Source: Ophthalmolycus amberensis
Lineage: Eukaryota > Chordata > Actinopteri > Perciformes > Zoarcidae
Reading direction: 5' to 3'
DNA length: 64,000 nt
Assembly: GCA_024529925.1 (NCBI GenBank)
Contig: JAFEUB010000840.1
Location: 862,501 to 926,500 of the forward strand
Shown in pieces: positions 33,126 to 46,252 of the stretch; position 1 is the stretch's first letter; each line of letters begins with the position of its first letter. Both the position numbers and the translations under genes were made by a program. The notes beneath the pieces were generated by a model. That model did not search any database. It was not told the DNA's origin and was given only the letters and a program-made list of their open reading frames with translations.

Positions 33126-36100
33126 TCACGAGAAACCTATGAGCAGCCTTTTCAATTCACTCCACCACATGCACTTCGGTATTATGTAAAGAAAGTACAA
33201 AACTATGATTATGAAAATAAAATAAAAATAATAATAATCACTTTAAATGAATTATAAAACAGATTATTTTTCCATGTCTGAGAAGAGACACGGGTTTTAC
33301 AGGTAAAACCAGAACTTTAAATAAAGACATGACATTAATGCTTTATCATTGAGAATTAAAAGGGTCCAAACGAAGTTTTTTCGCAATATTTCTAATGACG
33401 GTGACACTGGCTGCCCAAGGAGCTGTAACGGGAAATAATTAATAAGAATAAAAAATAAATAAAAAAAGATCTCCACCCTCCAACAACGCTCTCATTACAA
33501 TAATAACCATTTTCTCTCCCAAGGATAGCCTGCTGAGGGTCGATGATGATATCATAAGAATACATTATTCCCTGATTGTGTGGGAGAATAAGACTGCATC
33601 AATGGCAGATGACAAATGATCAGCAGGCCCTAACCCTTCAGTATGGGGAGAGGACAGATGAACATGCCCAACACAAGCTTTTCACATGGATGAATGTTGC
33701 GACCCAACATTATACTTAAAGGACACGGATCACTAATGGTCAGAATATCTGCGCCAGGCTGCCTGCTAGATGTTATCGCACCGTGTTGGTGCACTGGTGA
33801 AGGAGATAGCGCGTCTCCCCGTACAAGCTCCCAGCTCTGGTAGTCCCTGATATCTTGTGATATCTCAGCTCCCGACAGATGTTTTTGTTTTTGGAGGACC
33901 ACATCACAAGCTAAATGAAAAACGTAATTATAATTGTTTTGACCGCAGATAGAACGGATACAAATATAGTTAGTCGAGTGCCAATGGTTGCATGCGTGCA
34001 CATGCCTCCAGTTTCTGTCTATTTAAAAGAAAATTTAATTTTCTTTCAAATTTTTAAACTGCAGGGCTCGCTGACAATTATTCAAAATCAATCAAACAAA
34101 AATATGGATAAAGGATAAGGTTTTTTTATTCATTGAACCCCCATGATTTATCCAAACATTTGCCTAAATGTCCTATTAGAATGTGAACATGAAACATTTA
34201 TCATATTCTGATATTCTTAAATTATTTGGCAACACCAGGCTTTCATTTTAAGTGTATTTTCTGTGTAAAGTAAACGCATAATAAACTGTGGGCTCATATA
34301 TCCTAAATGCACCACAAGTAGTTTATGCCAGCAGTGGGCATGCTTTTAAAGCATGTACAACACCTCAATGCACTCTTGAATACTAAGAACACACAAATGG
34401 CATGATAGCAGAGAATAATCTCTGAAAATATAATGTGTGACTTTATCTCTTTTGGTGAATTACTCAATATTAAATTGAATATTTTCTACTGTCAAACACA
34501 TTTGCCAAATATGCTTTTACTCATTAAGGAATTAAACTGTGTTGAATGCATGACTTCATGCAAACAATGTTGGTGCACATCCCTGCAGATTTCCAAAGGA
34601 GAATGCCTCATGTTGCAATGTGTTGTTTTCAGATGAGCATAGAATATCCTCTTGGTTCCTCACATGTTCTATATGATGCTAACAGCATTAACCTGCAGAT
34701 TACTAATTCTAAAGGCTTAAGACTTCTCCTACATCTGTTCTGTTCCACAAACCTGATCTCACTAGCCTAAATGTAACAGTGGGTGACAATGGAAAGACCA
34801 GAGGGGAAAGTAATTATCTCTGTGGTATCCTAAGTGTGAGTCGTGTGGATAAGTGTCTCCTTCTGGGTTTGTGTTTCTCCATTAAAGGTGTTGATTAGAA
34901 GCCTAGCCCAGTGAGCTGGCCCCCTGCATCACTCCAACACACAAGAGGTCTCTGTGCAGCACTGAATTCTGGCAGGGTGCACGCTGTTTGTTTTGGAATG
35001 AAAAAAAACATGTCATTAGTGTTTGTTAATTGCAGCTAATTGGCCCTAACAAGATGAACAGGCCACCCACTGGGACCGTTCATACAAATAATTTGTAGAA
35101 AACAAAATTAATTACTAGATGCTAATTAAAGTCAATTAAAGCTGATTAGGTAGTGGTGGAATGGGGAAGTTATAGACGGGAGGGAAATACCTGGCAACAC
35201 AATATGGCATGGCAAATCCATCCGACAGAGAGCTCCCCACTGTGAAATGGCCTTTACCCTTCCACTCCCTGTATGTTCTGAATGCAGCTTAGCAGAAGTC
35301 TCAATTGTTCCATCAGAATCTCACCTAAGGAAAGTGATAACACACGATGACTGCCTAATAGGATGAGGATTACACTTGGCAAAAGTTTGATCAAGAAGAC
35401 TCAGACTCGTCGTCAGCCTCGTTCACTCGCTCCTTCTCTTATCAGTTTGAAATGAAACAGGCAATTGGCTCACAGGGATCACTCAACTTCCTATTTTAAA
35501 GATTTTATTTCGTTTCAGAGGACTCACTGAACAGAATAAAATGTATTCTGAGCTAATTCTACAAAGATTGCACGGTATATTATGTGTTTTTTTTTCGAAT
35601 AATTATTCATCTTCAAGTTTCTTGAAAAATGTTTTATCATTAGGGTATGGAAAATGTCTTTGAAATAAAAATGTACCTTTACTGTAAAAAGGCATCTCAG
35701 CAGTTTAGTAGAGGCTCATGAATGAAAAATGTTATAAGGAGAAACTCAGAAATGCAAAAATAATTACATTTCCACTGTTTTTTTAACCTGCTTGTCTTGT
35801 GTAATACTGAGTCTTTCTAATATTAAGTTTACCCTCATTAATATATTACAAACATTAAAGTATAATGTAATGCAATTCAACAGCACACAAACCGCCTCAT
35901 AAATTAAAGTTGATCCAACACCTCTCTGAAACAGTTATAATGTTATAACCTATATATATAACCTTATATATAAGGCAGGATGTCTTGAAGGGCTATGGTA
36001 TCAGTTTTTAGCTCATAAACTGGTGACTGATAATGTGTGGTACCAGTGTCTCTAACTGGCATTAAGCACAGTTTAATATCCATTTCATGGCCAAGGAACA

Positions 36101-36150
36101 TACCATCTGCACCCTCCCTGCTCCGAGTCAGCTGACCTCCTGCCTTCACT
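33126..36150. other. lhx1 upstream region with enhancer-like blocks
   Basis: No gene. A balanced block lies at about 33470-33640. A stronger one at about 34860-35260 carries several TAATTA/CTAATTA/CAATTA homeodomain cores within 130 bases (35024-35152). The remainder is AT-rich. Confidence 0.45.
35024..35152. promoter_or_regulatory. Homeodomain-site cluster, candidate enhancer
   Basis: At least five ATTA/TAAT cores (GTTAATTGC, GCTAATTGG, AATTAATTAC, GCTAATTAAAG, TCAATTAAAG, TGATTAGG) in non-repetitive sequence 2.4 kb upstream of lhx1. LIM-homeodomain and other homeodomain proteins bind such cores, so autoregulation is possible. Confidence 0.35.
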
Positions 36151-39100
36151 GTTTTTTAGAGCCGAGAAGTGGAACAGCATGGCGTGGCATTTGCAGTGCT
36201 CAGCATACAACACAGAGCTATACTGTCTTTGAGCATTCTGTGCTTTACTGAATTAGCATAATACAGGTATAGCACGGAGAAGTGCAAGGGGAATTCAGAG
36301 GACCGGTCATGCATTATGGGTTGAAGAAATACAAAGTACAATTACTGTTTCTATCCTTTTGACAATAGCAACAAATAGTGAATACGATGGTTGCATTTAG
36401 AGGTAACAAAATGCCAGAAAGGCAGCTCCTCTACGCGAAAACACACATCACTAAAGCAGCAAGAGCCATCAATGCTGGGCTGACAGCCACAGAGTGAGGG
36501 GTAATCTATATTGCACCTCTACACTGACTTGTCAAATCATATTCAGGGCTTTGTCTCATTCACACATGCATCTCCATCTCCATCAATCTAACACCTATAC
36601 ATTCATGTTGCTGATGGTTTTCACTGGCATCATTACAGCAGTATCAATAGTGGCACAGAGGGAGTGGGAGTCATTTTCTCCACAGACTCCAAGAGAGAAA
36701 GGCAGCCCACATTAAGTCAATGTGAAAAACTCTCTTGTGTAGAATCAAACAGCTGTTGTGGAAAATTCATCAAGAAATGAATCCTGCTGATCATGGTTAT
36801 CTTGTGTTATAATACAACACACCGTTAAGAATGATTCTCCTTTTGTCAAAGGTGTGCTGAGGCGGCGAGAGATGGTCATTTCATGCACACCAGAGCTGGT
36901 AAAATGCTAGCAGCGCCGAGTGCAGCGAGCGGTGGGGTTCAAGCAGTACCGCGTTTTGCACGAGTGAGTAAGAGGAGACCGACAGAGGTGGGAGGGTTGG
37001 GGACCTACCCCATATGAGGGGGACGGAGAGTGATCTGCCTGAGGGGGCCGTTCAGTGAGAGGGCCCAAGGGACCAGAGTGCCTGCGGCCCCCCGACGATG
37101 ATGGTGATTGATGCAGGCAAAATTCAGACACCCCAGACGCTGCACCAAATTAAAAGGCTATTTTGTAAAGTTGTAAAGGGGCAGAATGGCAAAAGGGGAG
37201 CGATGAGCCCCTTGCTCTGTCACACCATCAGCCTCTGTTTGGTTGCCGTGGTGTCATCAGCCCCTTGGGGAGGAGAGCTATTACAAGCCTTTCACGCTCA
37301 CTCATACTGCACCGCTGATGCCGCTTGTGCACATATTGGAGTGTGTGTGCCTGTGTGGAGGGACGGTAAATATGGATCCATGTACACGAGAGAGACTGTA
37401 AGGCTATCCGGGAGTCAGTAGATGAAAGTCAACAAGGAAATATTGAGGAAGCATCCATGGGGAACTTATGAATATTTCTATTTTTTTTAAGTTCTCAACT
37501 AACAAAAGTGACAGCAGCAGTGCTTCCTCCCTCTGGCGCATTAGCTCCTTATCTGTACATGATTTACAAATCATTCATCCTCAATTTGAATTTGATTGAC
37601 CTGGCTGACCTGAGGATGCACCCATCGCTGGGTGTGTGGGGAGAGGAGATAGCGTCGGGCTATAAGGCAGAGCCGCCTTCGGGGCGGACGGCTCACATGC
37701 CAGAGGTCAATCCAGAGTCAAGTGGGGAGTGAGGCCAGCTGAGCTGCCTTGGCCCACGCATTGTGCTCATCACCGCAGCTGCTGTCAGTTATCAAGAGGG
37801 CTTGCGAAAGAGGAGGCACAGAGGGCCGGGGGTGGGGAGCGCAGGCCGCGTTGACAGAAAGGAGCGTGCTTGTGTGTGGGATGGGTGGGCCAGGGGACGG
37901 GGGGGGGGGATTGTTTATTGGAGCTTGGGGGCATATGGCCCTACCACCGGAGGAAAAGGGCCCTTTTCCACGCAACACATGCCAAGTCTCTCACAAGCAG
38001 GTCACCTGCCTCGCATCTCCAGGCTGCTCAGAAGAAACTTTTGAAACGGTTTTAAATGTGGTCAGCTTTTATTTTTGTTATTCAAAATAAAAAGCTTTAA
38101 ATATACAAGATAGTCAACAAGTACTGTACATTTAGGGCATTGAAACTATTAATATAATATAAAAAGGACAAATAGGAAACTATAGATTGAAATAATGCTC
38201 ACTAATCAAAACCCAAATATTTTAATGTATAAAATAACAAAATAAGATTTAAAAAAAAGAAATGACTTGGGAGAAAAAAAAACCCAAAAACGAAATAGTA
38301 AATTTCCACAGGGAAAACCCGGTGTTGCTACTGTGATTTCAGTCAGGGGGGGGGGGGTATTTCAGGCTGGAGTGTAGAGGCTCGATTCTGAGACCCAGCA
38401 GCCCCGGGTGAGGTATAATCAGCCTTACTGCAGTAGGGTCACGACTCTTGCTGGAATGGCTTGACTGGCCTGTAGCAGCTTGTCACTCGCTCCCACTCTG
38501 CCCAGCCCCTTCCACTGAATACTGACAACAAGGAGGGGGAGCCCACTGTATGAATCGATCTGCGCTCACACAGATATGTCCCGCTAAGAGGTCACCAAGG
38601 CTGGGTAATATGTACACTGCCGAGTCAATAGGAAAATATTAGCCAAACAGCTTAACAGAGAGGGAGGGGGGGTGGACACAGGACACAGACACTGCATGCA
38701 TGAAAGGATGCATGTGTCAGACATCCCCAGTCTGCCTCCCCTGGTGCATCTGTCAGTGTCTCTGATCTCCGAGTTGTATGCAAGCAGGGGAGTCGTAGCT
38801 GCGGCATTAGAATAAGACTGCAGGAGTGCCGCAGACAGACTGTGTCCTGATGCTGCCGCCCACCCTTGTCTTTTCAGCTGGGCCTTCTCATGCTCACCCT
38901 TTCATTCCAGCAGCTCTTTGGGACCGGCCTCGTCCCAATGCACTAAACAGATGGGCGTCTCACAAAGGGCCGTGCTTCTTGGCAAGCTGGTGTCCTACAT
39001 GGCTGATTACACCTAAACACCAAACTCAGGATTGATACAGTGACTCGCGGTCACGTTTTGCAACAGGGTTACAGGGCAGATAGTAATATATATATCATAT

Positions 39101-41000
39101 ATATAATGTACAGTAGGTTGCAACCCATCTGTACTGTTAACAAATGTTCATTATTGCCACTACTGCTATCTTAGATAGATGAGGGGTTTAGCAGCTGCTG
39201 GAAGACATCATGCATACAACTCATATAAACATTGACATTTGATTTGCTGAAAGAGAATTTTAAGTGAACAGAGCAATCTCTTTTTTTTCCTAAATACTCA
39301 AGCCATGCTGAGTGACAGACACAGAACTGACAAAAAAGGGGATAAATCCAACTAAACGTAAGCGTCACTGTCGAGAGATCAAAGCCTTCGTCAGTGAAAT
39401 CACCATTCTCATAATCCTTCTTTTACAGCATCCTTAATCATTCACTTCTTGCTAATTATTAAACAGCTTATTTTGAACGTACCTGTTGGTCTATAATTAA
39501 GTTATATATCATGTATAAACCTTGGCTACATACATAGGAGCCTCTGAGTGAGCAGTGTTTATTTCTCAAATCCAGTCTTTCCCTTCTCACTGATAGAGTG
39601 ATGACACTGTGTGTGTGTGTTCGTGTGCAGGTGCATCCCTATGTCCATTCTCATCTGCGTATGTGCACAAGAGATAGAGAGCAACAGAAATAAGAGAGCA
39701 AGTACATGATTGTATAGCCAGACTATCCACATTTTTAATCAACATAAAAAAAAATACAATAACAAACCAACAAACTGGGCTCCTTATCAGCAGCTGTGTC
39801 CTTTCCTTCCTCTCAGACTGCCCTCCCATCCCTGTCTGGCCTCCCAGATATGCTAATCGCTATGTAAGAATATCCTGTTGGATAATTACCATACATTACC
39901 CTGTGCTCATCTCCGGATTAATTCTTCATGTGAATAATCGCATTTGGACTCCTTTTCCAGCCCAATGTTAAAGGTGAAACGTGGGTAAATACAATTTATA
40001 CCAGTCGTACATTATAGTATGGAATGTGTACCTCCAGGACATTGTCTGCAGACTGAGATGGCTGAATGAAAAGGATTATCTCTTCAAACATAAACTGTCC
40101 AGACTGCTGGATTTTAGAGGGTTGTAAAACCCTCACCAGAGGCTGTTTTCAGCGGTGGATATCCTGGTATCATCCTTTGTTATTTGTTGGTTTTATATTT
40201 GTGTTGATATTTTACAGTGTAACTGTCAACACAAAATACATAATTACAGCATGAATTATCGTCTAATTCAACAGTACACATTTACAAATTGATATACTCT
40301 AATTGTATTGATCTTTTAAAATGTATTTTCATGCTTTACAATGCAGCCGAATAATCATCAGCTCTTTAATCTTTCTCCATAGATCATGGTATATTTTCAA
40401 GAACCTACAGTTTGCATGAAACAGATTCCGTTTAATAAACAGACTGAGCTATCATAGGACAAGACCTACATTCTGTGGTATTCCACTTTCCATGTTATCA
40501 CAGCCATTGACACATCCTTAAAGATTCAGAATAAAATAGTCGGGGCATTACGGAACACTTTCTAAATCACTTACAGACATTTAGACACGTTCTGAAAATG
40601 TGTCAGGTTGCAGACTGATCAATGCATTCTCTTCACATGATGCTACACATGGAACCATCCCCTTTATTGAAAGACCCTCCCCTATTTTTATATCTCATTT
40701 GAATATATTGAGTGAGCCATCTGTAAGCCATTTATCTACATCAAAAAGCCGTTAGAATTGCTGTCTCTTCCCCCTGGCCCTGCCTCCAGCCCGGTCGGCA
40801 CATACAAATCAACACATGCATGCATATGTTGCTGCAAGCAAGCGCACACGTGCACAAATGATTTGTCCGACATGCCTCAAAAGCCTTGATGTATCTTATC
40901 ACCATATTCTCACAGCCAGGATTAATTTTTACCACTCTCTTTTCATCATCTTTCAGCCCTGCAACAGGGTCAGTAGCTGTCTGTCTGACATTCACCAATA
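36151..41000. other. Intergenic upstream of lhx1
   Basis: No gene supported. Balanced blocks at about 36830-37340 and 39830-39970 (the latter with GGATAATTACC and GGATTAATTC) could be regulatory. Homopolymer G runs occur at about 37899-37908 and 38345-38358, and an AT palindrome near 39085-39110. Confidence 0.45.
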
Positions 41001-44000
41001 GCCTTCGTCATGGACGCAGGAAGCTGTTTTAATATGATCCTCCTGACAACTGATGCCTACGTCTCTGTCCACAGACCTTTCCACAAAGACCTACTGTGGC
41101 GGTTGCACATATGACCCTTGCGAACGCAACATGAAAAGCACTATTGCAAGAGTAATGACCAAATTTAACACTTTGCCTCAGCACACCTGGGTTCCAGACA
41201 AGGACCGTATATTTCCTCTGACAGTCCCAACATCTCTGCAGAGCGCAGCCAACCAGAACTTAACTGGCAGGGTCAATATCCCTGGAGAGAGAGGAGTACT
41301 TCGGAGAAAATAGTGCATTTGCGGGTTCTCATTTGTGGCTACATAAAGGCCCAGAGGGCACAGAGGAGGACAACGAACAGAGCTCTCTGTTAATTCCTAC
41401 AACTCTGGAATGAGACGGTAGACAGCAGTATGACAGTGTGTTTTGTACAAGGGGACTGATCAGAAATTGGTCAGGTAAGGCGGATTACCTCACGCTGACA
41501 TTTTAAATGCTGTCTGGAAATAAGTTCTAGAAAGTCACATCTTTAAATGTTGTGCTTAAATGTATAGTTCCCTATTGACAAGCAAAAAAGACATACCGGT
41601 AGTTGGAGAGATTGATATTAAAACCTTTCTATTTCAGGCAAAAAGAGCTGGATAATTGTCCGCTGATGTTGGAGAGCAGCAGTGGCTTTAATAGCCTGTA
41701 GGGCCCGAGGCAGAGGCAGAAGTCTTCATTCAGCCCCTACAATGCTAATGTGCTAATCTGTTTCCTTCCAGCATGCCTGAGGGCTTTACACAGCGTTATG
41801 GCCACAAAATAGTAGTTTCCCTAAATTAGTTAATTGGTCACACGAAAGGGAGGGGTAGGAATGGTAAAATAAAAATGTTTCAACTACATTCACCATAATA
41901 TTAAAGAGCTGGTATACTTTTATGCTTTACACCTTGTAACTGTGATGTGAAACATTAGACATCAGGTATACCAAACCAAAAAACACATTAATTGAGATCA
42001 CAAAATGGAACGTTTCTTTTCTTCGTATTAAAAGCCAAATATATTTGTAAATCTGAACTGACATGCGTCATAGTTTATTATTCATATCTCATTTGGTCTC
42101 CCTCTGAGCTGCCACAGTGACGGAGTCAGCGGGGCAGTGGGTGGTGAGAGTCGGGGGAGTGCACTGAGAACAGTGCTAATGGATTGACACAGTAGAGTGT
42201 CTGCCAAGCCCAATGCCTCTTGACTAAGACATATGCTCATAACAAAACTGCCCCCCCCCCCGCACAGACCTCCCCCTCCCAATACAACACCTATATGGCA
42301 GAGAGCAGGACTGGGACTGCCTGGCATAACGCATTATAGATATCTAGACGTTTCCTAGCCAAAACAATATACACATTGTACACACCATGTGTTTTTAACA
42401 AAGACAGGGAAACAAATAGTACAAAACGTCAAAACGTTTTTATTTAACAATTAATTTTGGCTTATTCTCCAAAACAACTTTGTCTCCGTCTATTTAATGC
42501 TCTTAAGTATCTCCTCACTTGTTTTGGAAGACGTGTTCAATTTTGAGATCCTTTCTCCTCTCACCTGCTAAACTTAATTTTCAGACTAAATTCAAATGAT
42601 TGATTTTACACTGGTTTTTCTGTGGATTAAACAAACAGGATGACGTGTTTGTTGGTGAGTTTAGGCAGACCTCGTTACCTTTGGACAGAGCCAAAGAAGC
42701 TCATTTTCGGTTTTTAAATTGTTTACTTATCGTGAGAGAATTTTTCTCAACCGAAGGAACACTAAATCCTTCAGTTTATCTCCAAATGTCCATGTTTAGA
42801 TATACAAGGTTTCCTTTGGCCGGCAACAAAAGAATAAATACATAATCTCATATCACAGCGATTTCCAATCCATATTGGTCATATGCTGCTTCTGACACTA
42901 CTTAACACCACCACCACCACTGTTACATTAACGACAACTCTTTGTCCAAACTGGCTCATCAATGCAGATGTTTCATTTGTCTTGTCAATAAAGCTATTTG
43001 CAAGCAATTGATCAGTTGGAACCTCCCGGCTCCCGCGAGGGGCGAGTGAGAATTAAAGAGAGAGAGATCAGTGGAAGGAGTGATTGACTGATTCGTCACA
43101 TCTGACCCCAGATAATATCACAGGACCTGCGGTGAGCTCTTGCCAGTGGCCTTGCTGCAGTACACCGATTGGTTCATCCCTCCGGAGGTATAGTGAGAGA
43201 TAAAAGAAGCCATGACACTGTACTCTCCCATCAGGAGTTGTCAGAGATCAGCATCAAACCACTAGGGAGAAGGGAGGGCCTCAGTGGAGAAACCAGTCTC
43301 TGAAAATTGCAGGGCCGATAGCAGGGTTCATCCACTCGCTGGCATTTTCCCCCAACAGCAGTCAGACTTTTTCTGTTCCTGCTCAAGCAGATCACTGCAT
43401 TCCTGCTTACCTACAATGCTTTTGGGTTGGGAGAGAAGGAAGACGTATACGTCAGTTGAACAAAGCGTTCCTGTTTTTTGAAAAGAAGAGGGAAAATCAA
43501 TGGCTATTTCCAGTTTGTGGAGACACAATCAATTCCGTGTGGGTCTTATCCTCTCAATGGAGATGAGGGAACAATAACAGAATATGGTCATTTCAGGGTC
43601 ACAGCAGACTTGGGGAGATGGCCTTTGGTTGAGGTGTTTGTGTTGGATCCTGAGTGTTGTGTTGTGTATTGATTTCTTCCATCTGCAAGAACCTCGGCTC
43701 CTTCACAAAGAGAGGAGGCAAATCACTCCTTCGTGGCTCCTCAATTTTCTGTCTTTAGGTAGCTGTGAGGAGACCCCAGCCTGCTGTATTCTCCTTTTCT
43801 CCAAACCAGTGCCTCATGTAAAAGAAAAAGTATATATTACACACATTTTAAGAGGTTTTCCAATTTTGAGGAGCTCATAAATCTGCAAGGATCCTGAAGT
43901 CAATGCTCTTCATCATTTCGGGAACATAGTGACGATGGAGCGACTGAATTGACAATTTTTTCATTATCAGTATAATCATTACATTTTTGAAATATAGCAA

Positions 44001-44976
44001 TTTTCATCTTCTCTCTAATGCATCAATTAGAAAACAAGTATTATTAAAAATAATTATTATCATCATTAATAGTGCTGTAGCACATCTATGAGTATTTTAC
44101 GATGACTTAATGTGTCCAACAGTATTCTCCTATTCATTTATTGAGAGAATATTAAGAGTGAACAATATGAAAAAGCATGTTAAAGTTTCAGAAAAAATAC
44201 ATTCACCTGGGTGGAGTTTGTATGATGTCAGATTACCATTTTGATTTTATATTAATCCCCTAAATATTTTGAAATCTATTCCCAACCAGGGGGATTAGGC
44301 TGCTTTATTCCACAGCATCTGTTGTGCACCTCCTGCGATTTGATACACCTCAAAAACTCTTACCCATCATTCCATTTCTTTTGTTTTGAAGCCGGGATTA
44401 TCCATGATTGGCATGGTATGATCCTCCGATGTGTTACATCATGTGAACACAGCTTCAAAATGATTGTCTTTGTCCAGATTAGTCTTATTTTTTATGTAAA
44501 TTGCATCTTTGTTGAGGTGCATTCACCAACACAATTGGTTTATTTCTACTGATGTTGGCCATGGTCACATTTCCCTGGGTGATGCAAACACATTGACAGG
44601 CAATGTATCATATCACACGGGGCATTGCACCAGACAGGTTGCAACCTCATGACCTTTGCCTCCACATCAGAGACAGTCGGCCACTCTGAGGCACGTGACT
44701 ACTGGTCCAGAATCAGATAGGACTAATGCGTGCACCACAGTTGAAAAGTCATTTGAAGGGAAAATCCATTTTCTACCTGCTGCAGAAACATTATCTCTTC
44801 AATAGTGGCGAAGGCAAGTCATGATAGACCCTTTCATGCACTCGAAATTAAGCTCATAAGAATGACAATGCAGCACACTTTGGTCATTACTATCCATTAG
44901 TGTGCATTTCAGTTGGTTGGTATCTTAGTATTAATAGCAGACCACCTCAATCTGTCACTCAGAGAGAACCAGAACA
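41001..44976. other. Intergenic upstream of lhx1
   Basis: No gene supported. The open frame at 41053-41313 has no recognisable domain. A C run lies at about 42250-42260. The rest is mixed and mostly AT-rich. Confidence 0.45.
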
Positions 44977-45220
44977 TTCTGATGTAGCATTTCAAAATTA
45001 AAGCCCTTCAAAATCTCATTCATGAGCCAACTTCAAATCACATTCATGAGACAATTTGTCTAATTTCAGGTGGTTATTACCCCCTCACTCTCTTCCCAAG
45101 GTCCTAGCCACTCGGGACTGATACCCATCACACCGCAATGCCCGCTTTAGTGGGGGTAGAGCCCACTCCCAAGGCTCCAGGACCTTCCCATCACCCTAAC
45201 CCTAAACCTAACCCTTATCC
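44977..45220 (+). repeat. PLE terminal direct repeat, left
   Basis: 244 bases beginning TTCTGATGTAGCATTTCAAA. It matches 49546-49763 with only about eight or nine substitutions and two gaps (14 and 12 bases). It ends in a telomere-like run, CCCTAACCCTAAACCTAACC, at 45195-45214. PLEs carry such pseudo-LTRs from tandem organisation. Confidence 0.9.
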
Positions 45221-45224
45221 AACA

Positions 45225-45985
45225 TTAGCCAGGAACATCAACACATCATTAAAACACTAAGTAACAACAAACAGTCATTAAACCAGCAGATAAAGGGGGA
45301 CAAATAGTTTTACAGGACAGACAACTACATCTTAGAAGCCGAAAGACAGTTAAATGACAACACATACTATAAACCACTTGTAAGGAACATTACACATTCT
45401 ACTACACCATAACAAACAGATAACCGCAAAACAAAAGCAATACCTGGACTCTTCTCGCCTCTTCTACCTTCTCCCCAAGATCCACAAGCCTCCTGTGACA
45501 TGGACGCTCCCCTCTGTTGTTCCGGTCGGCCGCCCCATTGTTAGTCACTGTAACTCCGAATCATATAGAATAACAGAATACATAGATCATTTCATTAACC
45601 CACTCTCCAGACTTCATCCCAGTTACCTCCAAGACACTTACCAATTTGTTAATAAAATAAAAAACCTTCAAGTACTTTTGAAGTACTTTTTTCCATAGAT
45701 ATAGACTCCCTTTACACTAACATTGAAACACTTCGCCTTGCTGCCATTCAAAACATTTTCAATAAGCACCCAGACCCAGCCAGACCCGGCAAAGAAATCA
45801 TACAGTTATTACAAATCACCCTCACCAGAAATGACTTCAAATTTAACAATAAGCACTATCTCCAGCTCTGTGGCTGTGCAATGGGCCGGAAATACTCACC
45901 ATCGTATGCCGACATCTACCTGGCCCATTGGGAGGAGGTGGCATTCACCAAAATCCAACACAAACTCCTCCTGTACTTCCTGTAG
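45225..45985 (+). pseudogene. Degenerate RT fragment of a second PLE lineage
   Basis: Reading across frames gives PLE reverse-transcriptase segments: LPKIHKPPVTWTLP, GRPIVSHCNSESYRI, SIDIDSLYTNIET, CAMGRKYSPSYADIYLAHWE. It stops just before the expected YLDD motif. Aligned by eye to the copy at 47020-49040 it is only about half identical, so it comes from a different family. Several frameshifts and stops are present. The frame-matched open part is 45495-45698; the long open frame at 45723-46118 is mostly out of frame with it. Confidence 0.8.
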
Positions 45986-46066
45986 TTCCGACCCAAGCCC
46001 TAACCCCAACTTAACTCCCAAACCTGGTCGTGAGGGTAATGGCATTCGGGATAGCCATTCAAAAGG

Positions 46067-46080
46067 CCCCCCCCCCCCCC
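46067..46080 (+). repeat. Homopolymer C tract
   Basis: Fourteen C just upstream of the SGNH ORF, a likely slippage point. The SGNH frame is open back to this tract. Confidence 0.9.
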
Positions 46081-46252
46081 AAGAGCTATTCCACATCCTG
46101 TACCTATCCCCATTGTAGGGGAGTCCATCCGGGTTGATCCAGAGTTAGAATTGGCAGGGAGTCCTCAGGCTTGCGTAGCAGACATCCATCTAGCTACACT
46201 CATTAGTAGCCTAGACAGCAACCTGGGGCTCCGACCCAATTTTGAACTGAAC

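Noticed and set aside
41053..41313. 86-codon ORF with several cysteines
   Set aside because: No known domain, no splice or promoter support; the length is expected by chance in a region this size.
44977..45220. Hammerhead ribozyme in the PLE terminal repeats
   Set aside because: PLE repeats often carry one, so I looked on both strands for CTGANGA with GAAA at suitable spacing. CTGATGT and CTGATAC occur but lack the core bases and the GAAA partner.
45723..46118. 131-codon ORF within the PLE locus
   Set aside because: Out of frame with the PLE reverse-transcriptase motifs that the same DNA encodes in another frame, so it is a shadow.
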